From PXAP01 sp964520585 (GTDB lineage Bacteria; Bacteroidota; Bacteroidia; Bacteroidales; PUMT01), in assembly GCA_964520585.1 (NCBI GenBank), contig CAZFOO010000003.1, positions 21,355 through 85,354 of the forward strand: a stretch of 64,000 nucleotides of DNA. Reading direction: 5' to 3'. Both the position numbers and the translations under genes were made by a program. Below, one piece after another: positions 55,001 through 64,000 of this stretch. The notes under the pieces are model-generated. The model did no database searches and was not told the origin of the DNA. It saw only the letters and a program-made list of their open reading frames with translations. The first letter of the stretch is position 1. Every line of letters begins with the position of its first letter.

Positions 55001-57567
55001 CAGTGCAGGGTGAAGGGGAATTCTCTGTCACTGTTACGGATGCCATAGGTTGTTATGCAATTAGCTCTGTAGAGGTTGTCCGCCTTATTGCCGATATTGG
55101 TGTTTCAGAACTTGTTGCCCCCGTGTCCGACTGCGGACAAAGTGAAGAAGAGCCCGTCACGGTGAAGATTCAGAATTTCGGAACTGATACTCTGATTGCC
55201 GGCGATCAGTTCACTGTTCATCTGACAATTGATCACGGCGATCCGGTTATCGAAACAGTGGTCCTCGCCGACACCCTGTATCCCGGCAGCATTATGGAGT
55301 ATACATTCAACGAGGTATTTGATTTCTCTGTTACCGGCACCTATGGGCTGGAAGTTTTTACCAGTCTCGATAATGATAACGACAATACCAATGATCTGCT
55401 TATCGCGGAATTTCAAGTATTTGGTTTTCCAGAGGTAAATCTGGGAGAAGATGTGGTGCTCAATCAGTGGGAATATACAGTTGATGCCGGTGTGGGTTTT
55501 GCTTCCTATTTGTGGCATGACGGGGGCGACGGACAAACATTTACCGTCAACGAGCCGGGAACAAGCAATGTGTCTGTAAGTGTTACCGATGAGAATGATT
55601 GCCCGGCCCAGGATGAAGTAACGGTTACTCTTAATATTATCGATATTGCAGCTGATTCTATCCTGTCGCCGGTTTCCTCATGCGGAGCACCTGATGAGGT
55701 GAATGTTTCTGCAAGGTTCAGGAATACAGGAAACATATCCCTTGAAGCGGATAATACTGTATATTTTGGTTATAAAGTAAACGGCGGTACGGTGATAACT
55801 GAAGAATTTATTATTGATTATCCGCTGGAGCCCGGAGAAACATTTACCTGCAATTTCAGTCAGGCCGTTAAGGTTGAAGAGGGTAACTGGTATAACTTCA
55901 AAGTTTTTTCAGCACTTACCGGCGATATGGACCAGGGCAATGATACGCTAAGCTCAGATGTTGGCGTTTTTGTGCCCCCGGTTCTTGATCTTGGCCCCGA
56001 CATCACTGTCCAGGTCCCCGAACACACAGTCGATGCGGGCGAAGGATTTAAGACCTACCTTTGGCACGATGGAAGTGACAGTCAGACTTATACTGCCGAT
56101 CAGATGGGGATAAATGATCTCTCCCTCACCGTAACCGATAATAATGATTGTCCCGCCACCGATACCAAAAGGGTGATGATACTGCTCTCCGATATCGGCG
56201 TATCCGATATCCAGATAGCCGGCTCCGGATGCCAGGGAGAAGAAGGTCTCCTGACGGCCGAAATTACCAACTTCGGCAATACCAATATTTCTTCCACGGC
56301 AAATATACAGGTGGCATACAGCATTAACGGTGGCAGTCCGGTCACCGAATCCCTTAACCTGGGTTCAACACTGGGGGCGGGGACCAGCGTTTATCATGAA
56401 TTTGATATGCCCGCAACTTTCACCCTTAGCGGGGAAAACAGCATATCAGCGTGGACCGGATATTCATCTGATCCTATGAATGAAAATGATACCTCCTCGT
56501 TAGAAATAGTGATTCATGAACCTCCATCGGTCGATATAGGAGACGGATCGGATGAACTCTATACCACCACACCCATAACGCTTGATGCAGGTGAAGGTTT
56601 TATCTCCTATTTCTGGCAGGATGGTTCCACCGGTCAAATCTTACAGATCGACAGTCCGGTATCAGATTACTTTCATGTTACGGTAACAGATGCCAATAGC
56701 TGCATGGCGTCAGATACGGTTTATGTAAACTATCCTGAGACAGACCTTTCAATGATGGAGCTTTTGGTTCCAGAGCCGGATTGTGAGCTTTCCAGTGAAG
56801 AGAAGATAGGGATCAAATTCAAAAACATTGGCGAATTGGCCGTTAAGAAAGGCGAAGAAATAAAATTGTATTACCGGGTTGACCAGGGCAGTCAAATTGA
56901 GGAGATTGTTATCCTGGACAATGAAATGGTTCCGGGAGAGATTCTTGATCATACCTTTAGTGTAACTGCCGACCTTTCCATATCCGGGAGTTATAGCATT
57001 ATCGCCTGGCTGGATTATCACAATGACGGAAACTCCTCCAACAACAGCCGGTCGGCCGATATTGAAGTTTACGGATTTCCTGAAATTGCCCTTGCAGAAG
57101 GCGCCGACACCCTGTTCGCCTCTCTCCCCGTAACTCTAAGTCCCGGATCTGGCTACGCAACCTACCTCTGGCAGGACAACTCTACCGGTGAAAATTTTGA
57201 AGCTGCAGAATTCGGACAGTACTGGGTTACGGTAACAGACATTAAGGGTTGTGCTGGAAGTGACACTGTATATGTAGAATCGCCCCTTAGTAGTTCATAT
57301 TTGCCGGCTGCAGATGATTCTAACATAATTGTATATCCAAATCCGGTATCTGACCGGCTTTTTATCACTATCGATCGGGGGCTGGTGCATGACCCCGTTA
57401 GTATTGAACTTGTAACTATCGGGGGAACTGTTGCATTTAAAAAAGAGATCAGTCACGTTTCACGCCTTGAAGAAGAGATAGAGGTTAACCTGCTTCCAAA
57501 AGGAATGTATGTTTTACGCATCACCACGGGTAACCTTAGCAGTATCCGCACTGTCCTCGTATACTGA
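52057..57567 (+). CDS. giant multi-domain exported protein with T9SS type A sorting domain
   Basis: An 1836-aa protein. Signal peptide residues 1-20 (MRTFTFSALFLVIISVYLKA). MAM/jelly-roll-like domains occur at about 24-205 (EEILFYEGFESGGRPSGW...), 360-530 and 650-830; a BNR-associated-like domain lies between 220 and 350. From about 830 to 1740 CARDB-like units (DIGVSELVAPVSDCGQSEEEPVTVKI) alternate with Ig-like units (LWHDGSTGxxF...VTVTDxxxC), about five pairs. The last 80 residues (IIVYPNPVSDRLFI...LPKGMYVLRI) are the Por secretion tail. Divergent from the PKD pair. Probably a surface or secreted adhesive protein. Confidence 0.87.
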   Translation: MRTFTFSALFLVIISVYLKAQDEEILFYEGFESGGRPSGWTEEIVQETAEYWRYRNGGHNPNDPNNTTPPGDIDNGRNPDRAYSGSYNAYFQKESTNYETTKLVTVPIDLEYAIKPELRFWHAQVPWTWGGQENYDILRVYYRTSEESPWVLLNEYLDPVGDWTQQVIPLPDHSETYYLAFEATTRWGHGVVVDEIEIVETGIVQRYVRSLDISSASDDFVVAGTENNELLKMHLKVFGNTGDLTLNSLSLSSVNTSDDDIAAGGVKLYRTSSATFSVGEPIGEATGFSGGTAVFENIGCILPTGDTYLWVSYDLAADASPGNVIDGMFETGSISIGDTLLPESVASPSGSRTILETVYYDNFDEERGWSLKDEFEIAVPQGGGENPGNPNPAFPYSGSRVLGTDLSGQGDNPYKYEPGLNDTSMHYHAVSPLLDLFFYKDLTLHFRQWLNIETWDGAYIEVSSDGGNTWQQLWRNSNFVLDNSWIQKSYDISGMADRQAGVFIRFGLGDTDNFNNYSGWNIDNFVISGEYITRDMAVTAWLGPFEDCGMSSQEAVTVRVDNLAAIPAEEPIPVAYSIDGGVTWIEEVITSSIPVGGGIDYVFSTTADFSESGLFQVMAKTMYAGDQEPDNDLTTDEILSVPVYMLPFEEGFEGEPAMFWREGGTNSSWSHGEPAGSVIDNAIEGRSAWATNLTGEYNPEESSWVEGPCFDLSGNLNPVFDMSAWWHTSDPADHAAVMVSIDGRNSWQLLGTEGDGDEYSWNWYNSPQGWSGESNGWKTVRSHMHVLAGEDDVCFRVVFNSAAGEKVHEGFAFDEIKIYNVPPDVGVTAIHHLEDGCAYTLPVEIEIVVMNHGLESLVAGTGIPVGFDINGENKFVETFFLQEDLEAGATVNYTFESPVDLSEEGGFELAAYTMLEEDVDFYNEGTTNDTTILDLILTPIPVVDLGKDIYTVLPDTVVLDAYAGIDGYDFLWHDGSTGAEFAVQGEGEFSVTVTDAIGCYAISSVEVVRLIADIGVSELVAPVSDCGQSEEEPVTVKIQNFGTDTLIAGDQFTVHLTIDHGDPVIETVVLADTLYPGSIMEYTFNEVFDFSVTGTYGLEVFTSLDNDNDNTNDLLIAEFQVFGFPEVNLGEDVVLNQWEYTVDAGVGFASYLWHDGGDGQTFTVNEPGTSNVSVSVTDENDCPAQDEVTVTLNIIDIAADSILSPVSSCGAPDEVNVSARFRNTGNISLEADNTVYFGYKVNGGTVITEEFIIDYPLEPGETFTCNFSQAVKVEEGNWYNFKVFSALTGDMDQGNDTLSSDVGVFVPPVLDLGPDITVQVPEHTVDAGEGFKTYLWHDGSDSQTYTADQMGINDLSLTVTDNNDCPATDTKRVMILLSDIGVSDIQIAGSGCQGEEGLLTAEITNFGNTNISSTANIQVAYSINGGSPVTESLNLGSTLGAGTSVYHEFDMPATFTLSGENSISAWTGYSSDPMNENDTSSLEIVIHEPPSVDIGDGSDELYTTTPITLDAGEGFISYFWQDGSTGQILQIDSPVSDYFHVTVTDANSCMASDTVYVNYPETDLSMMELLVPEPDCELSSEEKIGIKFKNIGELAVKKGEEIKLYYRVDQGSQIEEIVILDNEMVPGEILDHTFSVTADLSISGSYSIIAWLDYHNDGNSSNNSRSADIEVYGFPEIALAEGADTLFASLPVTLSPGSGYATYLWQDNSTGENFEAAEFGQYWVTVTDIKGCAGSDTVYVESPLSSSYLPAADDSNIIVYPNPVSDRLFITIDRGLVHDPVSIELVTIGGTVAFKKEISHVSRLEEEIEVNLLPKGMYVLRITTGNLSSIRTVLVY

Positions 57568-57660
57568 GAGTGACGGATATTCCTGAAAGCCCGGAGTGAC
57601 GGTGAATACAGCCTCAAGCCGGGACAGACTTCTTCTGAGGCATGGATAGACTTCAAACTC
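57568..57660 (-). pseudogene. relic of a PKD-protein gene
   Basis: The complement encodes LEAVFTVTPGFQEYPSLSV, matching PEAEFTVNPVFQEYPSLSV of the intact PKD gene (repeat 15, near 41220-41270) at 14 of 19 residues, and the DNA at 57572-57618 matches at roughly three quarters of positions. The similarity stops at the end of the neighbouring 1836-aa gene, so the rest of the PKD gene was lost or replaced. Confidence 0.6.
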
Positions 57661-57699
57661 AAAGGCTTGCCGCACCGGCGCATTAATTTGCTGCCACAG

Positions 57700-60600
57700 T
57701 CAATAGGCTTCCATCATCCTGTCCATATACTGGTTGAACTTTTCATTCATCATCTCCGACAAATCATTCTGTTCAAAATTCCTTGACATTCTTACCATCT
57801 CATTCATGAGTTGAAGCGAAGTACGCATCTCCTCATCAAGATGCATGGCCAGGCGCCTGGGAAAAGAGAGGTAATATTCCATTTCCGATGAAACAGTTTG
57901 AAAATAATCCTCTATAATCTCATTTCCCTTAATGGTTTCTCCTGCATTATAATAGGCTTCTGCAACGGAAAGCAACATGAACTCATGCGGAACCTTATCT
58001 ACCGGCATCAGTTCCATACAGCGGTCCAGCACCATAACGGCCGAATCGACTTTATTTTCTTCAATCAGGGCATTTGCCAGCCTGGCAAATTTATTCCTTA
58101 GTCTCAGGATGCTGAGCGTCCGGATATTATAATGGTCAAGATAAACATCTGGCTCATTCATCCTGCCCCAGTCATACTTATGCATGAAATTATCATACAT
58201 CTTTTCGGTATTCACCCTTCCATACTCAAAGTCATCACCTTCGCTACGAATGGGCACCAGCCGGAATGCAAACCCTTCAAGCTGGAAATATTCCTCCAGT
58301 CCCAGGGCATCTTCTGTTCCCCCGCTTATAAAATAAACAGGCCTTTCCCAGTCATTGTTTGCAAGCAGGTCAAGCACCATCATCTGGTTTTTTACCAGGT
58401 AGTTTTCGTCAATTTCCCAATCTATCGATTCAACTATTTCATCCCTGAGTTCCGGAGCAACTGTTCCGTTTTCAATCACCTTGTCAGGGTCGACTCTCAC
58501 CCTGAACTTTTTTGTAGGTATGTAATCGACAAACCTGTTGCCTGATACCCGAATCTTGCTTCCGTCGCTGTCGCTGGCAATAAAATCCACCACCTGCTTC
58601 ACATTAACGTGCTCATCAAAACGTTCGACCATGTAAATAAGATTATTGGTCCCATCGAGGTATTTATGCCTGGGTAATGAAAAAGGAACCGGTGGAGAGT
58701 CGTTCATCCTTTTTTTCATCTGTTCGATATACCATTCGGCATTGAGCAGCATAAGGTTAACCACCCTGGCATCGGTACGTACACCCTCTACCTCCTGGGC
58801 ATACCAAAGAGGAAAGGTATCATTGTCGCCGTGGGTGAAAATTATGGCATCGGGTTCGGTAGTATTAAGGTAATTAAATGCAAAATCCCTCGCGGTGAAT
58901 CTTCCCGAACGGTCGTGATCATCCCAGTTCTCCGATGCCATCAGCCCTGGTACCAGCAATAGTGTAACCATCACGGCCAGAATACTGCCGGCCCAATGAG
59001 GCATTTTTTTCTTCATCCATTCTATCAGCGAAAGCACACCCAGACCTATCCAGATGGAGAAGGCGAGGAAAGACCCTGCATAGGTGTAATCCCTTTCCCT
59101 GGGCTGAATAGGATACTGGTTAAGATAAATTATTATTGCCAGTCCCGTGAAAAAGAAGAGCATCAGCACTATGGCAAAATCATTTTTCTGCTTTTTATAA
59201 TGGAAAAACAACCCGATGAGTCCCAAAAGCAGGGGCAATCCGTAATATAAGTTTCTCGCCGGATGGTCTGCCATATGAGGCGGCAGGTTATCCTGCGGAC
59301 CCAGCCGCCATTCATCCAGAAACCCTATGCCGGTAAGCCAGTTTCCTTTCAGCAGTTCGCCGTGTCCCTGCAGGTCGTTCTGCCTCCCCACAAAATTCCA
59401 CATGAAGTATCTGCCATACATGTGCCACACCTGGTACCGTAAAAAGAACCTCATATTTTCCACGAATGTGGGGCGGGTGATCGTCTGTTGCTCCCCATCA
59501 ACGGTTACCCTTATCTCTCTTCCCTCAACCATTCCCCAGCGCTCGTATTCGCTAATGTGTCCCTGGCTGCTGCTGCTCCACATGCGTGGAAAGAACCCAG
59601 TGAATTCGTCGTGGTAAGTAGCCTCTATCCTTGGAGTTGTCTCGACATACCTGCCATCCTCCATTATATATTGCATCCGGCCCTCTTTAACATCCACCTG
59701 TGGTGCGGTATAATAGGGTCCGAAGAAAAGCGGACTGGCACCGTACTGCTCACGTGCCAGGTAGGAGATCAGCCTGAATACGTTATTTGGTGAGTTCTGG
59801 TCCATAGGTGGTTCTGCCGATGACCTTATAACCACAACCGCATAAGAAGAATAACCTATCAGGACCATGGTCAGTCCCAGTATTATGGTATTCATTACAG
59901 CCATACGTTTCTTCTGGGTGTAATAGATTCCCCATGCCAGCAATATCCCCAGCAGTATAATAAAAAATAATATTCCGCTGTGAAATGGTAACCCGAATGA
60001 GTTCACAAAAAGCAGCTCAACAATACTGGCCATTCTTACTATCCCTGGTATGATAACATATACAAATGCACCCAGCAGGAGTACCGAAACCAGGGAAGCA
60101 TAAAGTATGCCTTTGCGGGAAACCTCATATTTGCGGAAATAATAAACAAACACTATTGCCGGTATGGCAAGAAGATTTAGCAGGTGTACCCCTATAGAAA
60201 GCCCCATCAGGTAAGTAATGAGTATAAGCCAGCTCGCCGAATATTTCTGATCGGCCACATTTTCCCATTTCAGGATGGCCCAGAAGACAAGGGCCGTAAA
60301 TAGTCCGCTTGTAGCATATGCCTCAGCTTCAACCGACACAAACCACTGGGTGTCTGAAAAACAAAATGCCATTGCACCGGTAAAGGCCGATCCGATCAAT
60401 GCGAAAGTCTGCGCTTTGTCCGGTTCTTTGCCCGGTGAGATTATCTTTTTTCCCATGTGGGTGATTATCCAGAACAGCAGCATGACAGTAGCCGAAGCAG
60501 CCAGGGCCGACATGGCATTCATGAACATAGCGGCAAGGGAAGGGTCGGGAGCCAGCATGGTGAAAATTCTTCCCATCAGGCTGAAAAATGGTGCTCCGGG

Positions 60601-60756
60601 GGGATGGGGAACCTCCATCTTGTAGGCTGCAGTGATACGCTCACTGCAGTCCCACCAGCTTGCCGTAGGTTCAAGGGTCATAAAATAAACGGTGGTGGCA
60701 ATTAGAAATACTGCCCAACCTGCAATAATATTAATCTTTTTGTAAGTTGACATCAT
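57700..60756 (-). CDS. DUF2723 family membrane protein (GT117-type)
   Basis: A 1018-aa protein with about 12 membrane helices in the first 600 residues and a soluble C-terminal part. The start KKINIIAGWAVFLIATTVYFMTLEPTASWWDCSERITAAYKMEVPHPPGAPFFSLMGRIF, with the acidic D/E near the first loop and HPPGAP, is the DUF2723 signature. This Bacteroidota family is placed with GT-C type glycosyltransferases (family GT117), probably modifying exported proteins. The C-terminal 150 residues look TPR-like. Single gene; the substrate is unknown. Confidence 0.9.
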   Translation of the reverse strand: MMSTYKKINIIAGWAVFLIATTVYFMTLEPTASWWDCSERITAAYKMEVPHPPGAPFFSLMGRIFTMLAPDPSLAAMFMNAMSALAASATVMLLFWIITHMGKKIISPGKEPDKAQTFALIGSAFTGAMAFCFSDTQWFVSVEAEAYATSGLFTALVFWAILKWENVADQKYSASWLILITYLMGLSIGVHLLNLLAIPAIVFVYYFRKYEVSRKGILYASLVSVLLLGAFVYVIIPGIVRMASIVELLFVNSFGLPFHSGILFFIILLGILLAWGIYYTQKKRMAVMNTIILGLTMVLIGYSSYAVVVIRSSAEPPMDQNSPNNVFRLISYLAREQYGASPLFFGPYYTAPQVDVKEGRMQYIMEDGRYVETTPRIEATYHDEFTGFFPRMWSSSSQGHISEYERWGMVEGREIRVTVDGEQQTITRPTFVENMRFFLRYQVWHMYGRYFMWNFVGRQNDLQGHGELLKGNWLTGIGFLDEWRLGPQDNLPPHMADHPARNLYYGLPLLLGLIGLFFHYKKQKNDFAIVLMLFFFTGLAIIIYLNQYPIQPRERDYTYAGSFLAFSIWIGLGVLSLIEWMKKKMPHWAGSILAVMVTLLLVPGLMASENWDDHDRSGRFTARDFAFNYLNTTEPDAIIFTHGDNDTFPLWYAQEVEGVRTDARVVNLMLLNAEWYIEQMKKRMNDSPPVPFSLPRHKYLDGTNNLIYMVERFDEHVNVKQVVDFIASDSDGSKIRVSGNRFVDYIPTKKFRVRVDPDKVIENGTVAPELRDEIVESIDWEIDENYLVKNQMMVLDLLANNDWERPVYFISGGTEDALGLEEYFQLEGFAFRLVPIRSEGDDFEYGRVNTEKMYDNFMHKYDWGRMNEPDVYLDHYNIRTLSILRLRNKFARLANALIEENKVDSAVMVLDRCMELMPVDKVPHEFMLLSVAEAYYNAGETIKGNEIIEDYFQTVSSEMEYYLSFPRRLAMHLDEEMRTSLQLMNEMVRMSRNFEQNDLSEMMNEKFNQYMDRMMEAY

Positions 60757-61123
60757 GTGTTGTCTTCAGTTAATGATCGATAATATCATCCGGAATAATA
60801 ACAAAAATTTATCCATTGGCGAAATTATAATATTTCTCCTGTAAAAAAGCATAAATTTTGCATTAAAAACATCAGGGGATCGAAGTTTCAATTGTTAAGT
60901 CATTTTTAAACCAGAACAAAAAATTTACCGGCACAAGATAATCTATTGTCCGCAATAAGGGTTTAAAATTTGTTTTTGCCCGGCACCGCCAATTTTTTGA
61001 ATCACATATGTCTTTAAAGCTTAACTGATTAGGAATTGAAAGCCAAATTACTTAAGTTGCAGGAGAAAAGTTGTACTTTTGCGAATATTCGTGTTTTTAA
61101 CAAATATTTATCATAATTAATGT
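60757..61123. other. divergent intergenic region
   Basis: 367 nt, AT-rich, with promoters for both directions. On the plus strand TACTTTTG (61074-61081) is an exact -7 match. No ORF or RNA gene seen. Confidence 0.4.
61074..61081 (+). promoter_or_regulatory. candidate -7 element for the TlpA-like gene
   Basis: TACTTTTG matches TAnnTTTG exactly and predicts a leader of about 40 nt before the ATG at 61124. No good -33 element at the right distance. Confidence 0.45.
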
Positions 61124-62569
61124 ATGGCTAAAATGAGGAATTACCTGTTTTTCTTTACCCTGGGCTTCTTCTTGTCCTGTAATGGCAGCGATATTGAAAG
61201 TGATGCCGCCTCAGAACAGGTATATGAGCCTGAGAGGATTTACGGACAGGTTGAGGGGTTACCTGGCAGGAAGATACTGCTTTATTCGCTTTATGGTGAT
61301 GAGGTTATCCTTATTGATTCTGTTATGGCTGAGGCCGGAGGCAGTTTCGAGTTTTATTTTCCTCCTGAAAGGGAAAAGGGCCTTTACCGGCTGGCCATGG
61401 GGAAAAATACTCTCCCCGGACTTCATGATGACCACAAACAGCAGCTTGATCTAATATGGAATGGTAATACCGTGGTTTTCCAGACACATTATGCTTCTCC
61501 TCTGGACAGCATGGAAATTTTAATTTCCGATGAAAACAGGCTTTACTATAATTTCTTGAGGACCATGCATGATTACGAGAGGAAAATCAGCGTTTTAAGC
61601 AATGCGCTGGTCAATTATCCTCAGGATGACAGGTTTTACCGGCGACTGAAACGGCAGTACAACAGGGTTCAGAACCGACGGTCCAACTACATCGATAACC
61701 TGGTAAAAAAGAATGAAGGAACAGTTTTTTCTGTTATTGCGCGGTTTCATAAAATGCCCAGGATAAGCTCACCTGCCACCGGTGAGGGGGCCGGGGAGCT
61801 AAGGGATCAGTTCTTTTTCGAGAACCAGTTTGCAGACCCGGTAATTCTGCATACAGACCTGGTTCCGGAAAAGATAATTCGTTATCTGTCCCTTTATAAG
61901 ATAAGCGCCGGGAAAGATCATGAAGAACAGCAGGAAAAATTTATGTCTGCCATTGATGTAATTCTCCAACATGCCATTGAAAATGAGGAGGTCTTTTATT
62001 TTACGCTGGAATATCTCATTAACGGCTTTGAAACCATGGAAGATATGGGTATGGTGACGGAATATCTTACCAGCCGGTACCTGCTTGGGGATATTTGTTT
62101 TGAAGAGGGAACAATTGCAGGCTCACCGGCCGTTGGCAAGCCCGAACCGGGAGACATGGTTCCGGAATTCAGTTTTAGTTCTCCTGATGGGCAGATGACC
62201 GGCCTTTATGATGTCGAAGCCGAATATACGCTTATCCTTTTCTGGGGAAGCTGGTGCCCGCATTGCGGGGATATTATGGATGAACTGTACGGATTGTATT
62301 CGGAGCTTAAGGAAGAGCAGGAAGGTTTTTTTGAAGTTATAGCCATAGGAATAGAGGATGACGAGCAGGAGTGGCGCGACCACATAGAAAAAGGAGGATA
62401 TGACTGGATTAATTACAGTGCTTTCCGGCGTTGGGATTGTCCCGTTGCGCGTGATTACGGACTGGAGGGTACTCCCACCATGTTGCTGCTGGACAGGGAG
62501 AAAAGGCTGGTTGAGGAACCGGTAAGGGTAAGGTCTCTCAGCAGGTATCTTTCCCGGCAAATTGAGTAA
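61124..62569 (+). CDS. TlpA-like thioredoxin-domain lipoprotein
   Basis: A 481-aa protein. Lipoprotein signal with Cys near residue 19 (YLFFFTLGFFLSCNG). Residues 35-130 are DUF4369-like (RIYGQVEGLPGRKILLYSLYGDEVILIDSVMAEAGGSFEFYF), the middle is helical, and about 340-481 is a TlpA/AhpC-type thioredoxin domain with the redox pair CPHC in LFWGSWCPHCGDIMDEL and a cis-Pro near EGTPTMLLLD. Likely a periplasmic thiol oxidoreductase. A start at MRNYLF three codons later is possible. Confidence 0.87.
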   Translation: MAKMRNYLFFFTLGFFLSCNGSDIESDAASEQVYEPERIYGQVEGLPGRKILLYSLYGDEVILIDSVMAEAGGSFEFYFPPEREKGLYRLAMGKNTLPGLHDDHKQQLDLIWNGNTVVFQTHYASPLDSMEILISDENRLYYNFLRTMHDYERKISVLSNALVNYPQDDRFYRRLKRQYNRVQNRRSNYIDNLVKKNEGTVFSVIARFHKMPRISSPATGEGAGELRDQFFFENQFADPVILHTDLVPEKIIRYLSLYKISAGKDHEEQQEKFMSAIDVILQHAIENEEVFYFTLEYLINGFETMEDMGMVTEYLTSRYLLGDICFEEGTIAGSPAVGKPEPGDMVPEFSFSSPDGQMTGLYDVEAEYTLILFWGSWCPHCGDIMDELYGLYSELKEEQEGFFEVIAIGIEDDEQEWRDHIEKGGYDWINYSAFRRWDCPVARDYGLEGTPTMLLLDREKRLVEEPVRVRSLSRYLSRQIE

Positions 62570-62698
62570 TAATTTATAATTTATCTCCGGTCTCCCGTAT
62601 AATTATTCCGCATAACAATCATTATCATCTGGTTTTTATAAGAGTTATTCGTTATTTTTGGTTTTATTAAAGATTGAGAATAGCTGAAAAGGTTGAAA

Positions 62699-64000
62699 AT
62701 GGCGGATAGTAATTTTCAAAATTCAGAGGCATCGTTGAGATCCAGCAATACCCTGCTCAGAATTGCAGGGGAAATTGCCAAATTCGGCGGCTGGGTTGTG
62801 GATTTGCGCGATCCTGATGACAGGAGCAGGCAGGTTCCGTCAAATGAAAGGATTGTTCACTGGTCCGATGTTGTTGCCGATATGCACGGAACCCCCAGAG
62901 GATATTCCCCCACAGTGGACGAAGCCTTAGGATATTATGCCCCCGAATGGAGGGAAAGGATAAGACTTGTTTTTAATGCATGTGTGAATGAAGGTGTTCC
63001 TTTTGATGAAGAAATGGAGATCATTACTCTTGGGGGAGACCGCCGCTGGATAAGAACCATAGGAGAGGTAGTCAGGGAAAACGGGAAGATAGCTAAGGTA
63101 CAGGGAGCCTTCCAGGATATCAGCCGGATCAAAAAGGCAGAAACGGAAATCAGGGAAAGCCAGGAAATGTTCCATGATATTTTCCGGAAGCACATAGCCA
63201 TTAAACTTATTATTGATCCCCGAAACGGAAATATTCTCGAAGCCAATGAGGCGGCTGCCCGGTTTTACCAATGGACCAAGGAAGAATTGACCAAAATGAA
63301 TGTTTTCCAGCTAAGTGCCCATCCTGTTGCCGAAATCAAAAAGGAGATCAGGCGGGTAACCGACTCTGAAAAAAATTATTTTACCTTCAGGCAACGGACT
63401 GCATCCGGACAGATAAAGGATGTAGAAGTATATACATGTAAGATCAGGACCGGCGGAAAAGTTTTTCTCCATTCTATCATTCATGATATTACCGCAAAAA
63501 AAACTGCGGAGAGAGAGCTGAGATTGCTCAGCCGTTCAGTAGAGCAGTCCCCAATATCAATCATCATTACCGGAATAGACGGGAGCTTTGAATATGTTAA
63601 TCCCCATTTCGAAACCACCACCGGCTACTCCCTTGAAGAATTACGGGGTGAGAATCCGCGTATTCTTAAATCGGGGGATCATTCACGTGAATTTTACCGT
63701 GAAATATGGGATACTATACTTTCGGGAAGGGACTGGACAGGCGAGCTGAAGAACAAAAAGAAAAACGGTGAATTTTACTGGATATGGGCTGTTATTTCGC
63801 CTGTAATAAATGAACAGGGTGAGGTTACCAATTTTGTGTCAATGAGTGAGAATATTACCGAAAGGAAAAAGATGGTCGAGGACCTCATGGCAGCCAAAGA
63901 AAAGGCAGAAGAAAGCGACCGCCTGAAGTCCGCTTTCCTTGCCAATATGAGTCATGAAATACGTACTCCCATGAATGGCATCCTCGGCTTTACCAGGATA
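62699..64000 (+). CDS. PAS-domain sensor histidine kinase, 3' end beyond window
   Basis: From ATG at 62699 the frame stays open for 434 codons to the window edge. It has three PAS/PAC units (about residues 20-145, 150-270 and 275-395; the third with FEYVNPHFETTTGYSLEELRGENPRIL) and then the HisKA start FLANMSHEIRTPMNGILGFTRI at the edge. No membrane helix is visible, so the sensor part is cytoplasmic. The ATPase domain and any receiver lie outside. It follows the TlpA-like gene by 129 nt. Confidence 0.9.
   Translation, partial: MADSNFQNSEASLRSSNTLLRIAGEIAKFGGWVVDLRDPDDRSRQVPSNERIVHWSDVVADMHGTPRGYSPTVDEALGYYAPEWRERIRLVFNACVNEGVPFDEEMEIITLGGDRRWIRTIGEVVRENGKIAKVQGAFQDISRIKKAETEIRESQEMFHDIFRKHIAIKLIIDPRNGNILEANEAAARFYQWTKEELTKMNVFQLSAHPVAEIKKEIRRVTDSEKNYFTFRQRTASGQIKDVEVYTCKIRTGGKVFLHSIIHDITAKKTAERELRLLSRSVEQSPISIIITGIDGSFEYVNPHFETTTGYSLEELRGENPRILKSGDHSREFYREIWDTILSGRDWTGELKNKKKNGEFYWIWAVISPVINEQGEVTNFVSMSENITERKKMVEDLMAAKEKAEESDRLKSAFLANMSHEIRTPMNGILGFTRI

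Noticed and set aside
1..64000. CRISPR arrays, insertion sequences, rRNA genes
   Set aside because: No regularly spaced short repeats, transposase motifs or rRNA sequence were seen; the repeats at 40-52 kb are protein-coding PKD units.

Overview
The window looks like chromosomal DNA of a member of the Bacteroidota, probably an anaerobic or facultatively anaerobic Bacteroidales/Marinilabiliales-type organism. The sequence evidence is: type IX secretion C-terminal domains of both kinds (type A at 57.5 kb, gliding-motility type B at 40.2 and 46.5 kb), Bacteroidota-style promoter elements (TAnnTTTG at -7, TTTG/TTGC about 19 nt upstream) with few Shine-Dalgarno sequences, an F-type ATP synthase subunit a with a long N-terminal extension, a DUF2723/GT117 membrane protein, and giant PKD-repeat surface proteins. 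The taxon below phylum level is inference. Moderate GC content with AT-rich intergenic stretches.

Layout. 1-5.8 kb (minus strand): the start of the ATP synthase operon (AtpI-like, atpB, atpE, atpF, partial atpH), preceded by a bactofilin and by the yceD-rpmF-plsX-fabH operon. 5.9-11.4 kb: orphan response regulator, orphan ABC ATPase, AspT-type antiporter, CvpA, tRNA-Arg(CCU). 11.5-17 kb: accessory-looking block next to the tRNA (PIN-domain protein with an unknown 260-aa partner; CrcB fluoride channel with DUF190; a blaI relic; PerR-like regulator with KatG). 17.2-19.3 kb: BlaI/BlaR1-like pair whose operator and promoter are duplicated at the blaI relic. 19.4-22.4 kb: second bactofilin and a DUF134 / small Cys-rich protein / NifX-like / DUF5320 / metallo-beta-lactamase-fold cluster. 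22.6-32.9 kb: signalling proteins, a UshA-like lipoprotein, a GNAT, a probably inactive GH16-like protein behind a long helical repeat region, and a small Asp-rich lipoprotein. 33-40.1 kb (all minus strand): nitrite ammonification and nitrosative-stress block (nrfA, nrfH, cupin, hcp, DUF1360, Fe-S protein, Rrf2/NsrR-like regulator). 40.2-57.6 kb: three giant exported proteins (2106, about 1750 and 1836 aa). 57.7-64 kb: DUF2723 protein, TlpA-like lipoprotein, and a PAS sensor kinase that runs off the end.

How the genes fit together. The katG, nrfHA, hcp and Rrf2 genes fit an organism that meets both oxidants and nitrite/NO while living mainly without oxygen. The DUF134 cluster carries several Cys-containing or putative metal-cluster proteins under what seems to be one leaderless, palindrome-controlled promoter and is the most coherent uncharacterised system here. 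The PIN/260-aa pair is the second candidate. Several relics (blaI fragment, PKD fragment at 57.6 kb, frameshifted short ORF at 24.8 kb) point to duplication followed by decay.
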